Shown here: positions 1 through 5,245 of the stretch, one piece after another
Position numbering within the stretch: position 1 is the first letter of the stretch
Layout of the letters: every line of letters starts with the position of its first letter
Assembly (NCBI GenBank): GCA_003516955.1
Contig: DPBN01000358.1
Span: 1-5,245, forward strand
DNA length: 5,245 nt
Reading direction: 5' to 3'
Origin: Armatimonadota bacterium
GTDB taxonomy: Bacteria; Armatimonadota; Fimbriimonadia; Fimbriimonadales; Fimbriimonadaceae
Position numbers and translations under genes: made by a program
Notes under the pieces: generated by a model
Seen by the model: the letters and a program-made list of their open reading frames with translations, nothing else
What the model was told of the DNA's origin: nothing
Databases searched by the model: none

Positions 1-420
1 GACGGCTCGGGCGCCGCGCTCATCCGCGACGAAGGTGAACGTCTCGAACCATCGGTTCAGGCGCGCTCCGCCCGTGAACGTGTAGACCTCAAGATACGCG
101 CTCACCCGCCCAGACTGGTTGAGGCTGACCGTGGGTCTCACAGACAGATAGAGATCGTACCGACGCATGTCCCTGTTTCCGCGCATCCTTCGCAGCGTGT
201 CCCGCGCTGCGTTCGCGAAATCCTTGAGAATGGCCTCGGCTCGGGACCTCATGGCCCTCGTCGCAGCGACCTGGGCGGGGCCGCGACCAAAGTCGACGAC
301 GACGACGCGAGCGCTTCCCGAGAGGTCCCTCGGTGAAGGGATCGTTCGCAGGCGGACCGGATCCTCCGCCGTTGGAGAGAGGAGCGCGATCGACACGGCC
401 AACAAGCAACCCAAGGCCAT
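1..420 (-). CDS. Probable secreted protein with DUF3298/DUF4163-like domain, N-terminal part (3' end outside window)
   Basis: The reading frame is open from an ATG at 420-418 to the window edge and gives 140 residues. An in-frame TAA at 432-430 rules out an earlier start, and GGAGAGG at 439-433 lies 12 bases before the ATG. Residues 1-18 are a hydrophobic, signal-peptide-like stretch with a plausible cleavage after Ala18, but without the usual basic residues before it. Residues 84-131 read as alternating beta-strand sequence and include YTFTGGAR at 113-120. This resembles the YxYTGGAH motif of the DUF4163/DUF3298 family (PdaC deacetylase N-terminal region, RsiV anti-sigma factor), in extracytoplasmic proteins. 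The usual His is Arg here. The gene begins 30 bases after the polA stop on the same strand, so co-transcription is likely. The catalytic or effector part, if any, lies outside the window, so the function is unknown. The family call rests on motif recognition only. Confidence 0.7.
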   Translation of the reverse strand, partial: MALGCLLAVSIALLSPTAEDPVRLRTIPSPRDLSGSARVVVVDFGRGPAQVAATRAMRSRAEAILKDFANAARDTLRRMRGNRDMRRYDLYLSVRPTVSLNQSGRVSAYLEVYTFTGGARLNRWFETFTFVADERGARAV

Positions 421-450
421 GGCGGCACTTTACCTCTCCGGAGCTCCCAT

Positions 451-3045
451 TCAGGTCTTCGGAAGAGGAAGCATGTCCAACCAGTTCGGGCCGAGCTTCA
501 CGTCGGCCTCGATAGGCACGTTCAGCCGCATCGCGTTCTGCATGGCTTCGCGGAGCGGCTCGATCAAGGCCTCTTCGCCCTCTGGCATTTCGAACACCAA
601 CTCGTCGTGCACCTGCAGCAAGAGCCTGGTTCGTCGGCCATCCAGCAACGGCCGCAGATCGATCATGGCCCTCTTGATCAAGTCTGCGGAAGATCCTTGG
701 ATCGGAGCGTTGACGGCTTGGCGCTCGGCGGCCTGCCGCACGCTCCAATTGAGAGCGTTGATTTCAGGGAAGTATCTGCGCCGCCCCCAGAGGGTTCTGG
801 TGAAGCCCGTACGTCGCGCTTCGGCCACGGTCTGCTCAACGAACTGGCGAACCTTCGGGAAGCGCTGGAAGTATTGGTCGATCAAGCCCTTGGCCTCGGC
901 GGCGCTGATCGCCCCACCCATCTGCTGGGCCAATCCGTAGTTCGACACACCATAGAGCACGGCATAGTTCAGCAACTTGGCGCGGTTGCGCTGGTCCTTC
1001 GTGACCCGTTCCTCCGGCACACCGAAGGTGAGAGCGGCGGTCGCGGCATGGATGTCCTTGCCTTCTTGGAAGGCCCTCGTCAGATTCTCGTCCCCGCAAA
1101 GGTGCGCCAGCAACCTGAGCTCGATCTGGGAGTAGTCGAACGAGACGAGCCGCGAGCCCTGGGGGGCCACGAAAGCCCGCCGGATCTGACGGCCCAGCTC
1201 GGTTCGCACAGGTATGTTCTGAAGATTCGGATCGTTGCTGCTGAGACGGCCTGTCGCAGCGACCGTCTGGTTGAAGGTCGTGTGGATCCTTCCGTCCGGC
1301 GTGACCATCTTCGGCAGACTCTCGGCGTAGGTCGATCGGAGCTTGGTCAGCTCGCGCCAAGCCAGCACGTCGGCAACGATCTCGTGATGAGGCGCGAGAT
1401 CCTGCAAGACCTCCACTCCGGTAGCCCAGCCTGTCTTGGTTCGTTTCCCGGGCAGGCCGAGTTTTTCGAAAAGCACTTCCCCCAATTGTTTGGGAGAGCC
1501 GATGTTGAACGCCCGTCCGGCAACCTCGTGAATCTTGGCTTCCAGCTGTTGAATCTGCACCTGCAACGACTTGCTGAAGCTCTGCAGCATCGCCGCATCC
1601 ACCGCGATGCCGGCCGCCTCCATCTCCGCGAGGATCGGCGTGAGCGGCAGCTCGAGGTGGTCGAGCACCGCCTCCTGTTCTTCGGCGCGCAACCGCTCGC
1701 GCATGGGCGCCTCCAACAGGCCGAGGACGACCGCGAGGGAGAACGGCTCTCTCTCGAACTTCGCATCCAGGTAACCCGCCGCGAGGTCCTCGAGGCGGTA
1801 GGAGCTGCGGTCCGATCGGAGGACGTAGCCGGCCAGCAACGCGTCGAAGCGCAACGGGCTGCCGACCGACGTCCTTCGAAAGAACGGTTTGGCGTCGTGG
1901 GCGATGGCGCGGCCCGGGTGGAGGGCGACCCATCGGTCGGCGAGCTCCGACGGTACCTCCGCGACGTTCAGACCCGTAGCGACGAACGCCCGCCATCGCC
2001 CCTCCTCGAACATCGTCCGTTGCTCCTCCTCGTTGACCCAGAGCACGGCGAAGGGACCGTCGCCTACCAACGCCCCTAGCTCCGCTTCATCCGAGGCCGA
2101 GGTCCTTCGGGGCTCCAGCGCCTCGGCGATCTGCCCCACCTGCGGAGTGGGCTCGTCCGATTCGTCGAGGTACGGCCTCAGCACCGCCGGCAGGCGCCGC
2201 ACCAAGGATCGGAACTCGAACTCCTCCAGCACGCGCAAGGCCTCCTGCAACTGAGAGGGATTCAGCCGATACGGTTGGAAATCGATCTCCAGAGGCACCT
2301 CGCGCTGGATGGTGGCCAGACGCTTGGAGAGAAGCATCTGCTCCTTGGCGGTCTCGATCCGCTTCTGGTACTTCGGCGGAAGCTCCGCGAATCTCTCGAG
2401 GATCTGTTCCGCGCTTCCAAAGTTCTGGATCAGCTCGGTGGCGCCCTTCTCGCCGATGCCCGGCACGCCGGGGATGTTGTCGCTGGAGTCGCCGGCGATC
2501 GCCTTGAAGTCGACGATGCGCTCGGGTCCGAAGCCATAGCGCTCGCGGACGGCGTCCGGCGTGTAGGTGCGCATCTCGCTGACGCCCTTGGAGGGGGTGA
2601 CGACGGTGACCCAGTCGTCCACGAGCTGGAGCGCGTCGCCGTCTCCCGTGACGACCGTGGTGCGGTACCCGTGCTCGCGGGCGATGCGCGTGACGGTGCC
2701 GATCACGTCGTCCGCCTCGTATCCGGTCAGCTCGAGGGTGGGGATGCCGAGCGCCTGGACGATGCGCCGGGCCTCGGGCAGCTGGGCCTGCAGGGCCTCG
2801 GGGGTCTCTCTGCGGGTGGCCTTGTACTCGGCGTAGTCGGCGTGGCGGAACGTCTTGCCGGGCGCGTCGAAGGCCACCAGGATGCAGTCCGGCCGCTGCC
2901 GCTCGAGGATCTGCGCGAGCATGTTGAGGAAGCCGAAGAGGGCGTTCGTCGGCTTGCCGGCGGCGGTGCTCAGTGCGCTGGTGGCGTAGAACGCTCGGAA
3001 CAGGAGGCTGTAGCCGTCGAGGATCACCAGGCGCTTGTCGGCCAT
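451..3045 (-). CDS. polA: DNA polymerase I (5' nuclease + degenerate exonuclease domain + polymerase)
   Basis: This 864-residue family A polymerase fills gaps and removes RNA primers or flaps in repair and lagging-strand maturation. Residues 1-290 are the 5' nuclease: Asp10, Asp60, the E110-A-D112-D113 acidic cluster, TGDGD at 133-137 and the helix-hairpin-helix region GDSSDNIPGVPGIGEK at 185-200. Residues about 310-460 occupy the 3'-5' exonuclease position but lack its acidic motifs. Residues about 465-864 are the polymerase: motif A FDYSQIE at 636-642 with catalytic Asp637; the O helix with Arg686, Lys690, Tyr694 and Tyr698; and motif C QVHDE at 811-815 with Asp814. The length is near Taq polymerase (832) and shorter than E. 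coli Pol I (928). The ATG start fits the family N-terminus (MADKRLVILDGYSLLFRA) and has an in-frame TAA at 3057-3055. The ribosome binding site is weak (GGGG 12 bases upstream). The gene is divergent from the TfoX-domain gene and is followed by the DUF3298-like gene. Confidence 0.98.
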   Translation of the reverse strand: MADKRLVILDGYSLLFRAFYATSALSTAAGKPTNALFGFLNMLAQILERQRPDCILVAFDAPGKTFRHADYAEYKATRRETPEALQAQLPEARRIVQALGIPTLELTGYEADDVIGTVTRIAREHGYRTTVVTGDGDALQLVDDWVTVVTPSKGVSEMRTYTPDAVRERYGFGPERIVDFKAIAGDSSDNIPGVPGIGEKGATELIQNFGSAEQILERFAELPPKYQKRIETAKEQMLLSKRLATIQREVPLEIDFQPYRLNPSQLQEALRVLEEFEFRSLVRRLPAVLRPYLDESDEPTPQVGQIAEALEPRRTSASDEAELGALVGDGPFAVLWVNEEEQRTMFEEGRWRAFVATGLNVAEVPSELADRWVALHPGRAIAHDAKPFFRRTSVGSPLRFDALLAGYVLRSDRSSYRLEDLAAGYLDAKFEREPFSLAVVLGLLEAPMRERLRAEEQEAVLDHLELPLTPILAEMEAAGIAVDAAMLQSFSKSLQVQIQQLEAKIHEVAGRAFNIGSPKQLGEVLFEKLGLPGKRTKTGWATGVEVLQDLAPHHEIVADVLAWRELTKLRSTYAESLPKMVTPDGRIHTTFNQTVAATGRLSSNDPNLQNIPVRTELGRQIRRAFVAPQGSRLVSFDYSQIELRLLAHLCGDENLTRAFQEGKDIHAATAALTFGVPEERVTKDQRNRAKLLNYAVLYGVSNYGLAQQMGGAISAAEAKGLIDQYFQRFPKVRQFVEQTVAEARRTGFTRTLWGRRRYFPEINALNWSVRQAAERQAVNAPIQGSSADLIKRAMIDLRPLLDGRRTRLLLQVHDELVFEMPEGEEALIEPLREAMQNAMRLNVPIEADVKLGPNWLDMLPLPKT

Positions 3046-3095
3046 GCCCGCAAGTTACCCCGGCGCGGCGCTCCCTCTTGGTCTGTGCGGAATGT

Positions 3096-3104
3096 TGGTA
3101 CAAT
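3096..3104 (+). promoter_or_regulatory. Extended -10 promoter candidate for the TfoX-domain gene
   Basis: TGG-TACAAT matches the extended -10 pattern TGn-TATAAT, with five of six bases in the hexamer. A poor -35 match, TTGGTC at 3078-3083, lies 15 bases upstream, which is short spacing; extended -10 promoters can do without a good -35. Transcription would begin near 3110-3112. It is the most AT-rich point in the polA/TfoX intergenic region. On the other strand TATTGT (3105-3100) overlaps it and could be a -10 for polA. This is a motif match only, and sigma-factor preferences of this organism are unknown. Confidence 0.4.
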
Positions 3105-3112
3105 AGGACACC

Positions 3113-3118
3113 AGGAGG
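3113..3118 (+). promoter_or_regulatory. Shine-Dalgarno AGGAGG for the longer TfoX-domain start
   Basis: A perfect AGGAGG lies 4 bases before the ATG at 3123. It favours this start over the internal ATG at 3177, which has its own weaker site (GAGAGG at 3165-3170, 6 bases away). If transcription starts near 3111, this site would lie at the very 5' end of the message, which keeps the shorter form possible. Confidence 0.5.
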
Positions 3119-3122
3119 GGCG

Positions 3123-3509
3123 ATGGTATTCGGGCCGGCCAAGGACCGTCCGGCCGTTTTCATCGAGAGGAAGCCAATGATCTATCGTCCTTTGCGCTAC
3201 GAGCAGATGATGCGTGCGGCGGAGCATCTCGACGTCCGAGCGCGCCGCATGTCGACGGGGATGGGCGTCTTCACGGGCGAGAAGATGTTCGCCTTCCTCT
3301 ACGGAGAGGAGATCGGGCTGAAGCTCTCGCCGGAGGATTTGAGCGAGGCGATGAAGCTTCCGGGCGCGGGGCCGGTCCAGCCCGACCCGAGCGCCGAGCC
3401 GATGCGGGAGTACGTCAAGTTGCCCAAGGAGATTCTGGACAACTTCGACCAGTTCCGCGCCTGGGTGGAGAAGAGCGCCAACTACGCTCGACGCCGTATG
3501 AGCCACTGA
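3123..3509 (+). CDS. TfoX/Sxy N-terminal-domain protein, stand-alone
   Basis: This 128-residue cytoplasmic protein has no signal peptide or membrane segment. Residues from about 35 to 125 match the TfoX N-terminal domain (PF04993): a glycine-containing STGMGVFTGEKMFAF stretch at 44-58, a GLKL strand near 65-68, then the C-terminal pattern of a YVKLP strand at 97-101, an EILDN segment and a final helix (FRAWVEKSANYARRR, 111-125). In Gammaproteobacteria, TfoX/Sxy proteins carrying N- and C-terminal domains co-activate competence genes with CRP. Single-domain versions such as this are widespread and functionally uncharacterised, so a competence role should not be assumed. The start is uncertain: ATG 3123 has AGGAGG at a slightly short distance, and ATG 3177 would give 110 residues and also has a usable site. 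The first 18 residues are outside the recognisable domain. The gene is divergent from polA and apparently monocistronic, with a hairpin directly after its stop. Confidence 0.82.
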   Translation: MVFGPAKDRPAVFIERKPMIYRPLRYEQMMRAAEHLDVRARRMSTGMGVFTGEKMFAFLYGEEIGLKLSPEDLSEAMKLPGAGPVQPDPSAEPMREYVKLPKEILDNFDQFRAWVEKSANYARRRMSH

Positions 3510-3513
3510 GCCT

Positions 3514-3552
3514 GGGCGGCTTCCCCGCGGGGTCCCCGGACGCAAGCCGTCC
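3514..3552 (+). terminator. Hairpin just after the TfoX-domain gene, possible terminator without a T-tract
   Basis: Bases 3514-3522 (GGGCGGCTT) pair with 3544-3552 (AAGCCGTCC) over 9 bp, with one G-U pair, around a 21-base GC-rich loop. The stem begins 4 bases after the stop codon. A competing smaller hairpin pairs CGGACG (3537-3542) with CGTCCG (3548-3553) around a 5-base loop. No T-run follows, so it is not a classical intrinsic terminator. It could still stabilise the 3' end or slow polymerase before the lpd leader. Confidence 0.3.
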
Positions 3553-3703
3553 GAAGGTATCCTATGCCGGTTCGTCCGAGGCGGAGCCGTCGTGCCTGAT
3601 CAGCCCGTTTCCATGGCCGTCGTCGCAGAGCCGGCAAGGCCCTTGCTGGCCGCTCCTTCGGCGCTGATCCGCGCGCTGGGCCCCCTCGGCACGCCCGAGG
3701 AGC

Positions 3704-3707
3704 AGGA
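3704..3707 (+). promoter_or_regulatory. Shine-Dalgarno deciding the lpd start
   Basis: AGGA lies 7 bases before the ATG at 3715, with a further GAGGAG at 3697-3702. No comparable site precedes the in-frame GTG at 3592 or ATG at 3613. This supports the start at 3715, which also agrees with the family N-terminus, where the FAD-binding strand begins about 9 residues in. Confidence 0.65.
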
Positions 3708-3714
3708 ACAACCC

Positions 3715-5130
3715 ATGTCCAACGGTCAGTTCGATGCGGACGTCATCGTCGTCGGCGCAGGCCCCGGCGGCTACGTGGCCGCGATCCGCGCGGCGCAGCT
3801 GGGCGCGCAGGTCGTGTGCGTGGAGAAGGAGTATCTGGGAGGCACCTGCCTGAACTGGGGATGCATCCCCAGCAAGGCCATGATCGCCCCGGTCGAGCGC
3901 CTCCAGCACGTGCGCCACGCCGACGCCATGGGCATCCAGATTCCCGGAGAGCCGCAGTTCGACTTCGCCAAGATGATGGCCCGGAAGGACAAGATCGTCC
4001 AGACGCTCCGGGGCGGCATCGGCAGCCTGTTCAAGAAGAACAAGATCCGGCACGTGGAGGGCTTCGCGCGGTTCGTCGACCCCCACACGATCGAGGTGGA
4101 GAAGGACGGACAGAAGACGCGCCTGCGCGGCAAGAGCTTCATCCTGGCGATGGGCTCCTCCGTGATCCGGCTCAACATCCCCGGGCTCGAGGGAGGCCGC
4201 GACGAGGGCGTCTGGACCTCGGACGACGCCGTGACCGCGCCGTTCGTGCCCGAGAGCATGCTGGTGCTCGGCGGCGGGGCCGTCGGCTGCGAGTTCTCCT
4301 ACGTGTTCAACGGCCTCGGCTCGAAGGTGACTCTGGTCGAGATGATGCCCAACCTCCTGCCGCTGATGGACACGGATCTCGGCACCGAGCTGGGCCGCGT
4401 GCTGGGCAAGCAGGGCATCAAGGTCAAGACCGGCGCGACGCTCGAGAGGGTGGAGAAGACCGCCAAGGGCTGGAAGTGCTTCGTGAAGAAGGGCGCCGAC
4501 ACCGAGGAGGTCGAGGTCCAGGTGGTGCTCTTGGGAGTGGGGCGCAAGGCGAACACCGACGGCATGGACCTGGAGAAGACGGGCGTCCGGCTGCACCGCC
4601 GCGGGGTCGAGGTGGTGGACGACACCCTACGGACCCACGCGCCGCACATCTACGCCATCGGCGACGTGACGGGGCGCATCCAGCTGGCGCACGTGGCGTC
4701 CGCGGAGGGCATCCTGGCGGCCACGAACGCCGTCACGGGCTCGGACCGCAAGATGGAATACAAGTGCGTGCCGAACTGCGTGTACACCGTGCCGGAGGTG
4801 GCCTCGGTGGGCCTGACCCAGGCCGAGGCCGAGGCCCAGGGCTACGACGTGGCCGTAGGCAAGTTCCAGTTCCGCGCGCTGGGCAAGGCGATGGCCACCG
4901 GCGACATCGACGGCTTCGTGAAGGTCGTCGCCGAGAAGAAGTACGGCGAGGTGCTCGGCGTGCACATGATCGGTGCGCACGTGACCGACATGATCCACGA
5001 GGGCGTGGTGGCGCTCAAGCTCGAGGCCACGCTCGAATCGATGGCGGAGACGATCCACGCGCACCCCACGCTTTCCGAGGCGATGCTCGAGGCGTTCGAG
5101 GACGCGCTCGGCCACGCCATCCACAAGTGA
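3715..5130 (+). CDS. lpd: Dihydrolipoyl dehydrogenase (E3 component)
   Basis: This 471-residue FAD-dependent enzyme reoxidises dihydrolipoamide on 2-oxoacid dehydrogenase complexes or the glycine cleavage system, passing electrons to NAD+. Domains in order: FAD-binding strand and loop VVGAGPGG (12-19); redox disulfide Cys45/Cys50 in GGTCLNWGCIPSK; NAD-binding GGGAVGCE (186-193), with the strand ending at Glu209, which suits NAD rather than NADP; second FAD motif AIGDV (314-318); and the C-terminal dimerisation domain from about 350, with the catalytic pair His450/Glu455 in HPTLSE. All key residues are present and the length is normal. The start was chosen from ribosome-site position and family length; the frame stays open upstream to a GTG at 3592, giving 512 residues with an unlikely Ala/Pro-rich extension. 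No E1 or E2 gene is adjacent, so the complex it serves cannot be told. An unusual pair, Cys351 and Cys355, opens the dimerisation domain. Third codon positions are almost all G or C, consistent with good expression. Confidence 0.97.
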   Translation: MSNGQFDADVIVVGAGPGGYVAAIRAAQLGAQVVCVEKEYLGGTCLNWGCIPSKAMIAPVERLQHVRHADAMGIQIPGEPQFDFAKMMARKDKIVQTLRGGIGSLFKKNKIRHVEGFARFVDPHTIEVEKDGQKTRLRGKSFILAMGSSVIRLNIPGLEGGRDEGVWTSDDAVTAPFVPESMLVLGGGAVGCEFSYVFNGLGSKVTLVEMMPNLLPLMDTDLGTELGRVLGKQGIKVKTGATLERVEKTAKGWKCFVKKGADTEEVEVQVVLLGVGRKANTDGMDLEKTGVRLHRRGVEVVDDTLRTHAPHIYAIGDVTGRIQLAHVASAEGILAATNAVTGSDRKMEYKCVPNCVYTVPEVASVGLTQAEAEAQGYDVAVGKFQFRALGKAMATGDIDGFVKVVAEKKYGEVLGVHMIGAHVTDMIHEGVVALKLEATLESMAETIHAHPTLSEAMLEAFEDALGHAIHK

Positions 5131-5143
5131 GCGCGCGCGGCCG

Positions 5144-5245
5144 CTAGGCTCGGATCTGGCCCTTCAGCAGCTCGGCGGCCTTCTGGAGGGCTTGATCCGC
5201 GGCCTGCGGGTTCTTGCCGCCGGCCGTGGCGAAGTCCGGCCTGCC
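5144..5245 (-). CDS. alaS: Alanyl-tRNA synthetase, C-terminal end (5' part outside window)
   Basis: The frame runs from the window edge to a TAG at 5146-5144 and encodes the last 33 residues of a protein. They begin GRPDFATAGGKNP, the conserved glycine-rich GGRPDxAxAGG motif of the DHHA1 domain at the end of alanyl-tRNA synthetase, followed by a helix with the pattern ALQKAAELL and a short basic tail. The full enzyme charges tRNA-Ala with alanine; this end belongs to the C-terminal domain that helps tRNA binding and dimerisation, not to the catalytic core. DHHA1 also occurs in DHH phosphoesterases and in some stand-alone AlaX editing proteins, but the motif wording and position fit AlaS best. 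The gene converges with lpd, leaving 13 bases (5131-5143) between stops and no visible intrinsic terminator. Confidence 0.88.
   Translation of the reverse strand, partial: GRPDFATAGGKNPQAADQALQKAAELLKGQIRA

Noticed and set aside
294..307. Short GAC trinucleotide run
   Set aside because: Only about four repeat units, explained by four consecutive Val codons (GTC) plus an Asp codon in the minus-strand gene.
167..940. A 257-codon plus-strand frame across the left genes
   Set aside because: It is antisense to both the DUF3298-like gene and the 3' end of polA and has no recognisable motif.
607..2079. A 490-codon open frame on the plus strand opposite polA
   Set aside because: It lies wholly antisense to a polA frame with intact motifs. 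Its translation is rich in Arg, Gly, Glu and Leu with no recognisable domain, as expected for an antisense shadow in GC-rich coding DNA.
2275..3180. A 301-codon plus-strand open frame opposite the polA 5' nuclease region
   Set aside because: Same antisense shadow effect; low-complexity Gly/Leu/Arg/Asp composition and overlap with the divergent promoter region and the TfoX-domain start.
3562..4596. A 344-codon minus-strand open frame opposite lpd
   Set aside because: It is fully antisense to a complete lpd with all catalytic residues, and its His/Leu/Ala/Asp-rich composition mirrors the GC-biased codons of lpd.
5131..5144. GC-alternating run and GCGGCCGC palindrome
   Set aside because: It is too short and composition-driven in a GC-rich genome to be called a regulatory site, and the palindrome has no loop for a useful hairpin.
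3816..5147. A 443-codon plus-strand frame overlapping lpd in another frame
   Set aside because: The translation is dominated by Arg, Gly, Pro and Ala with no domain, typical of a shifted frame of a high-GC gene.

Overview
The window is a compact, GC-rich stretch of bacterial chromosome with mostly housekeeping genes. Nothing in it looks mobile, phage-derived, CRISPR-like or RNA-coding. The high G/C at third codon positions, strongest in the lipoamide dehydrogenase gene, and the gene content fit a free-living high-GC bacterium. Possible groups include Myxococcota or other former Deltaproteobacteria, Acidobacteriota and similar lineages. I cannot place it more precisely from the sequence alone.

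Layout from left to right. The left 420 bases hold the N-terminal part of a minus-strand gene for a probable secreted protein with a DUF3298/DUF4163-like segment, cut by the window edge. Thirty bases upstream of it, on the same strand, is a complete polA (DNA polymerase I, 864 aa), so the two probably share a transcript. A short intergenic region follows. It carries an extended -10-type promoter candidate and separates polA from a divergent plus-strand gene for a small stand-alone TfoX N-terminal-domain protein. After that gene comes a roughly 200-base gap with a strong hairpin just past the stop codon. Next is a complete plus-strand dihydrolipoyl dehydrogenase gene (lpd, 471 aa). It converges, with 13 bases between stop codons, on the 3' end of a minus-strand alanyl-tRNA synthetase gene (alaS) that runs off the right edge.

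The genes do not form one pathway: DNA repair and replication (polA), central carbon metabolism (lpd) and translation (alaS) sit side by side, with two poorly characterised proteins between or next to them. The points most worth a second look are in polA. It has a degenerate, probably inactive 3'-5' exonuclease domain, and it has tyrosine instead of phenylalanine at the O-helix position that controls dideoxynucleotide discrimination. An unusual CX3C cysteine pair in Lpd is a smaller point. I found no convincing previously undescribed system. The long open frames opposite polA and lpd are GC-rich antisense shadows.
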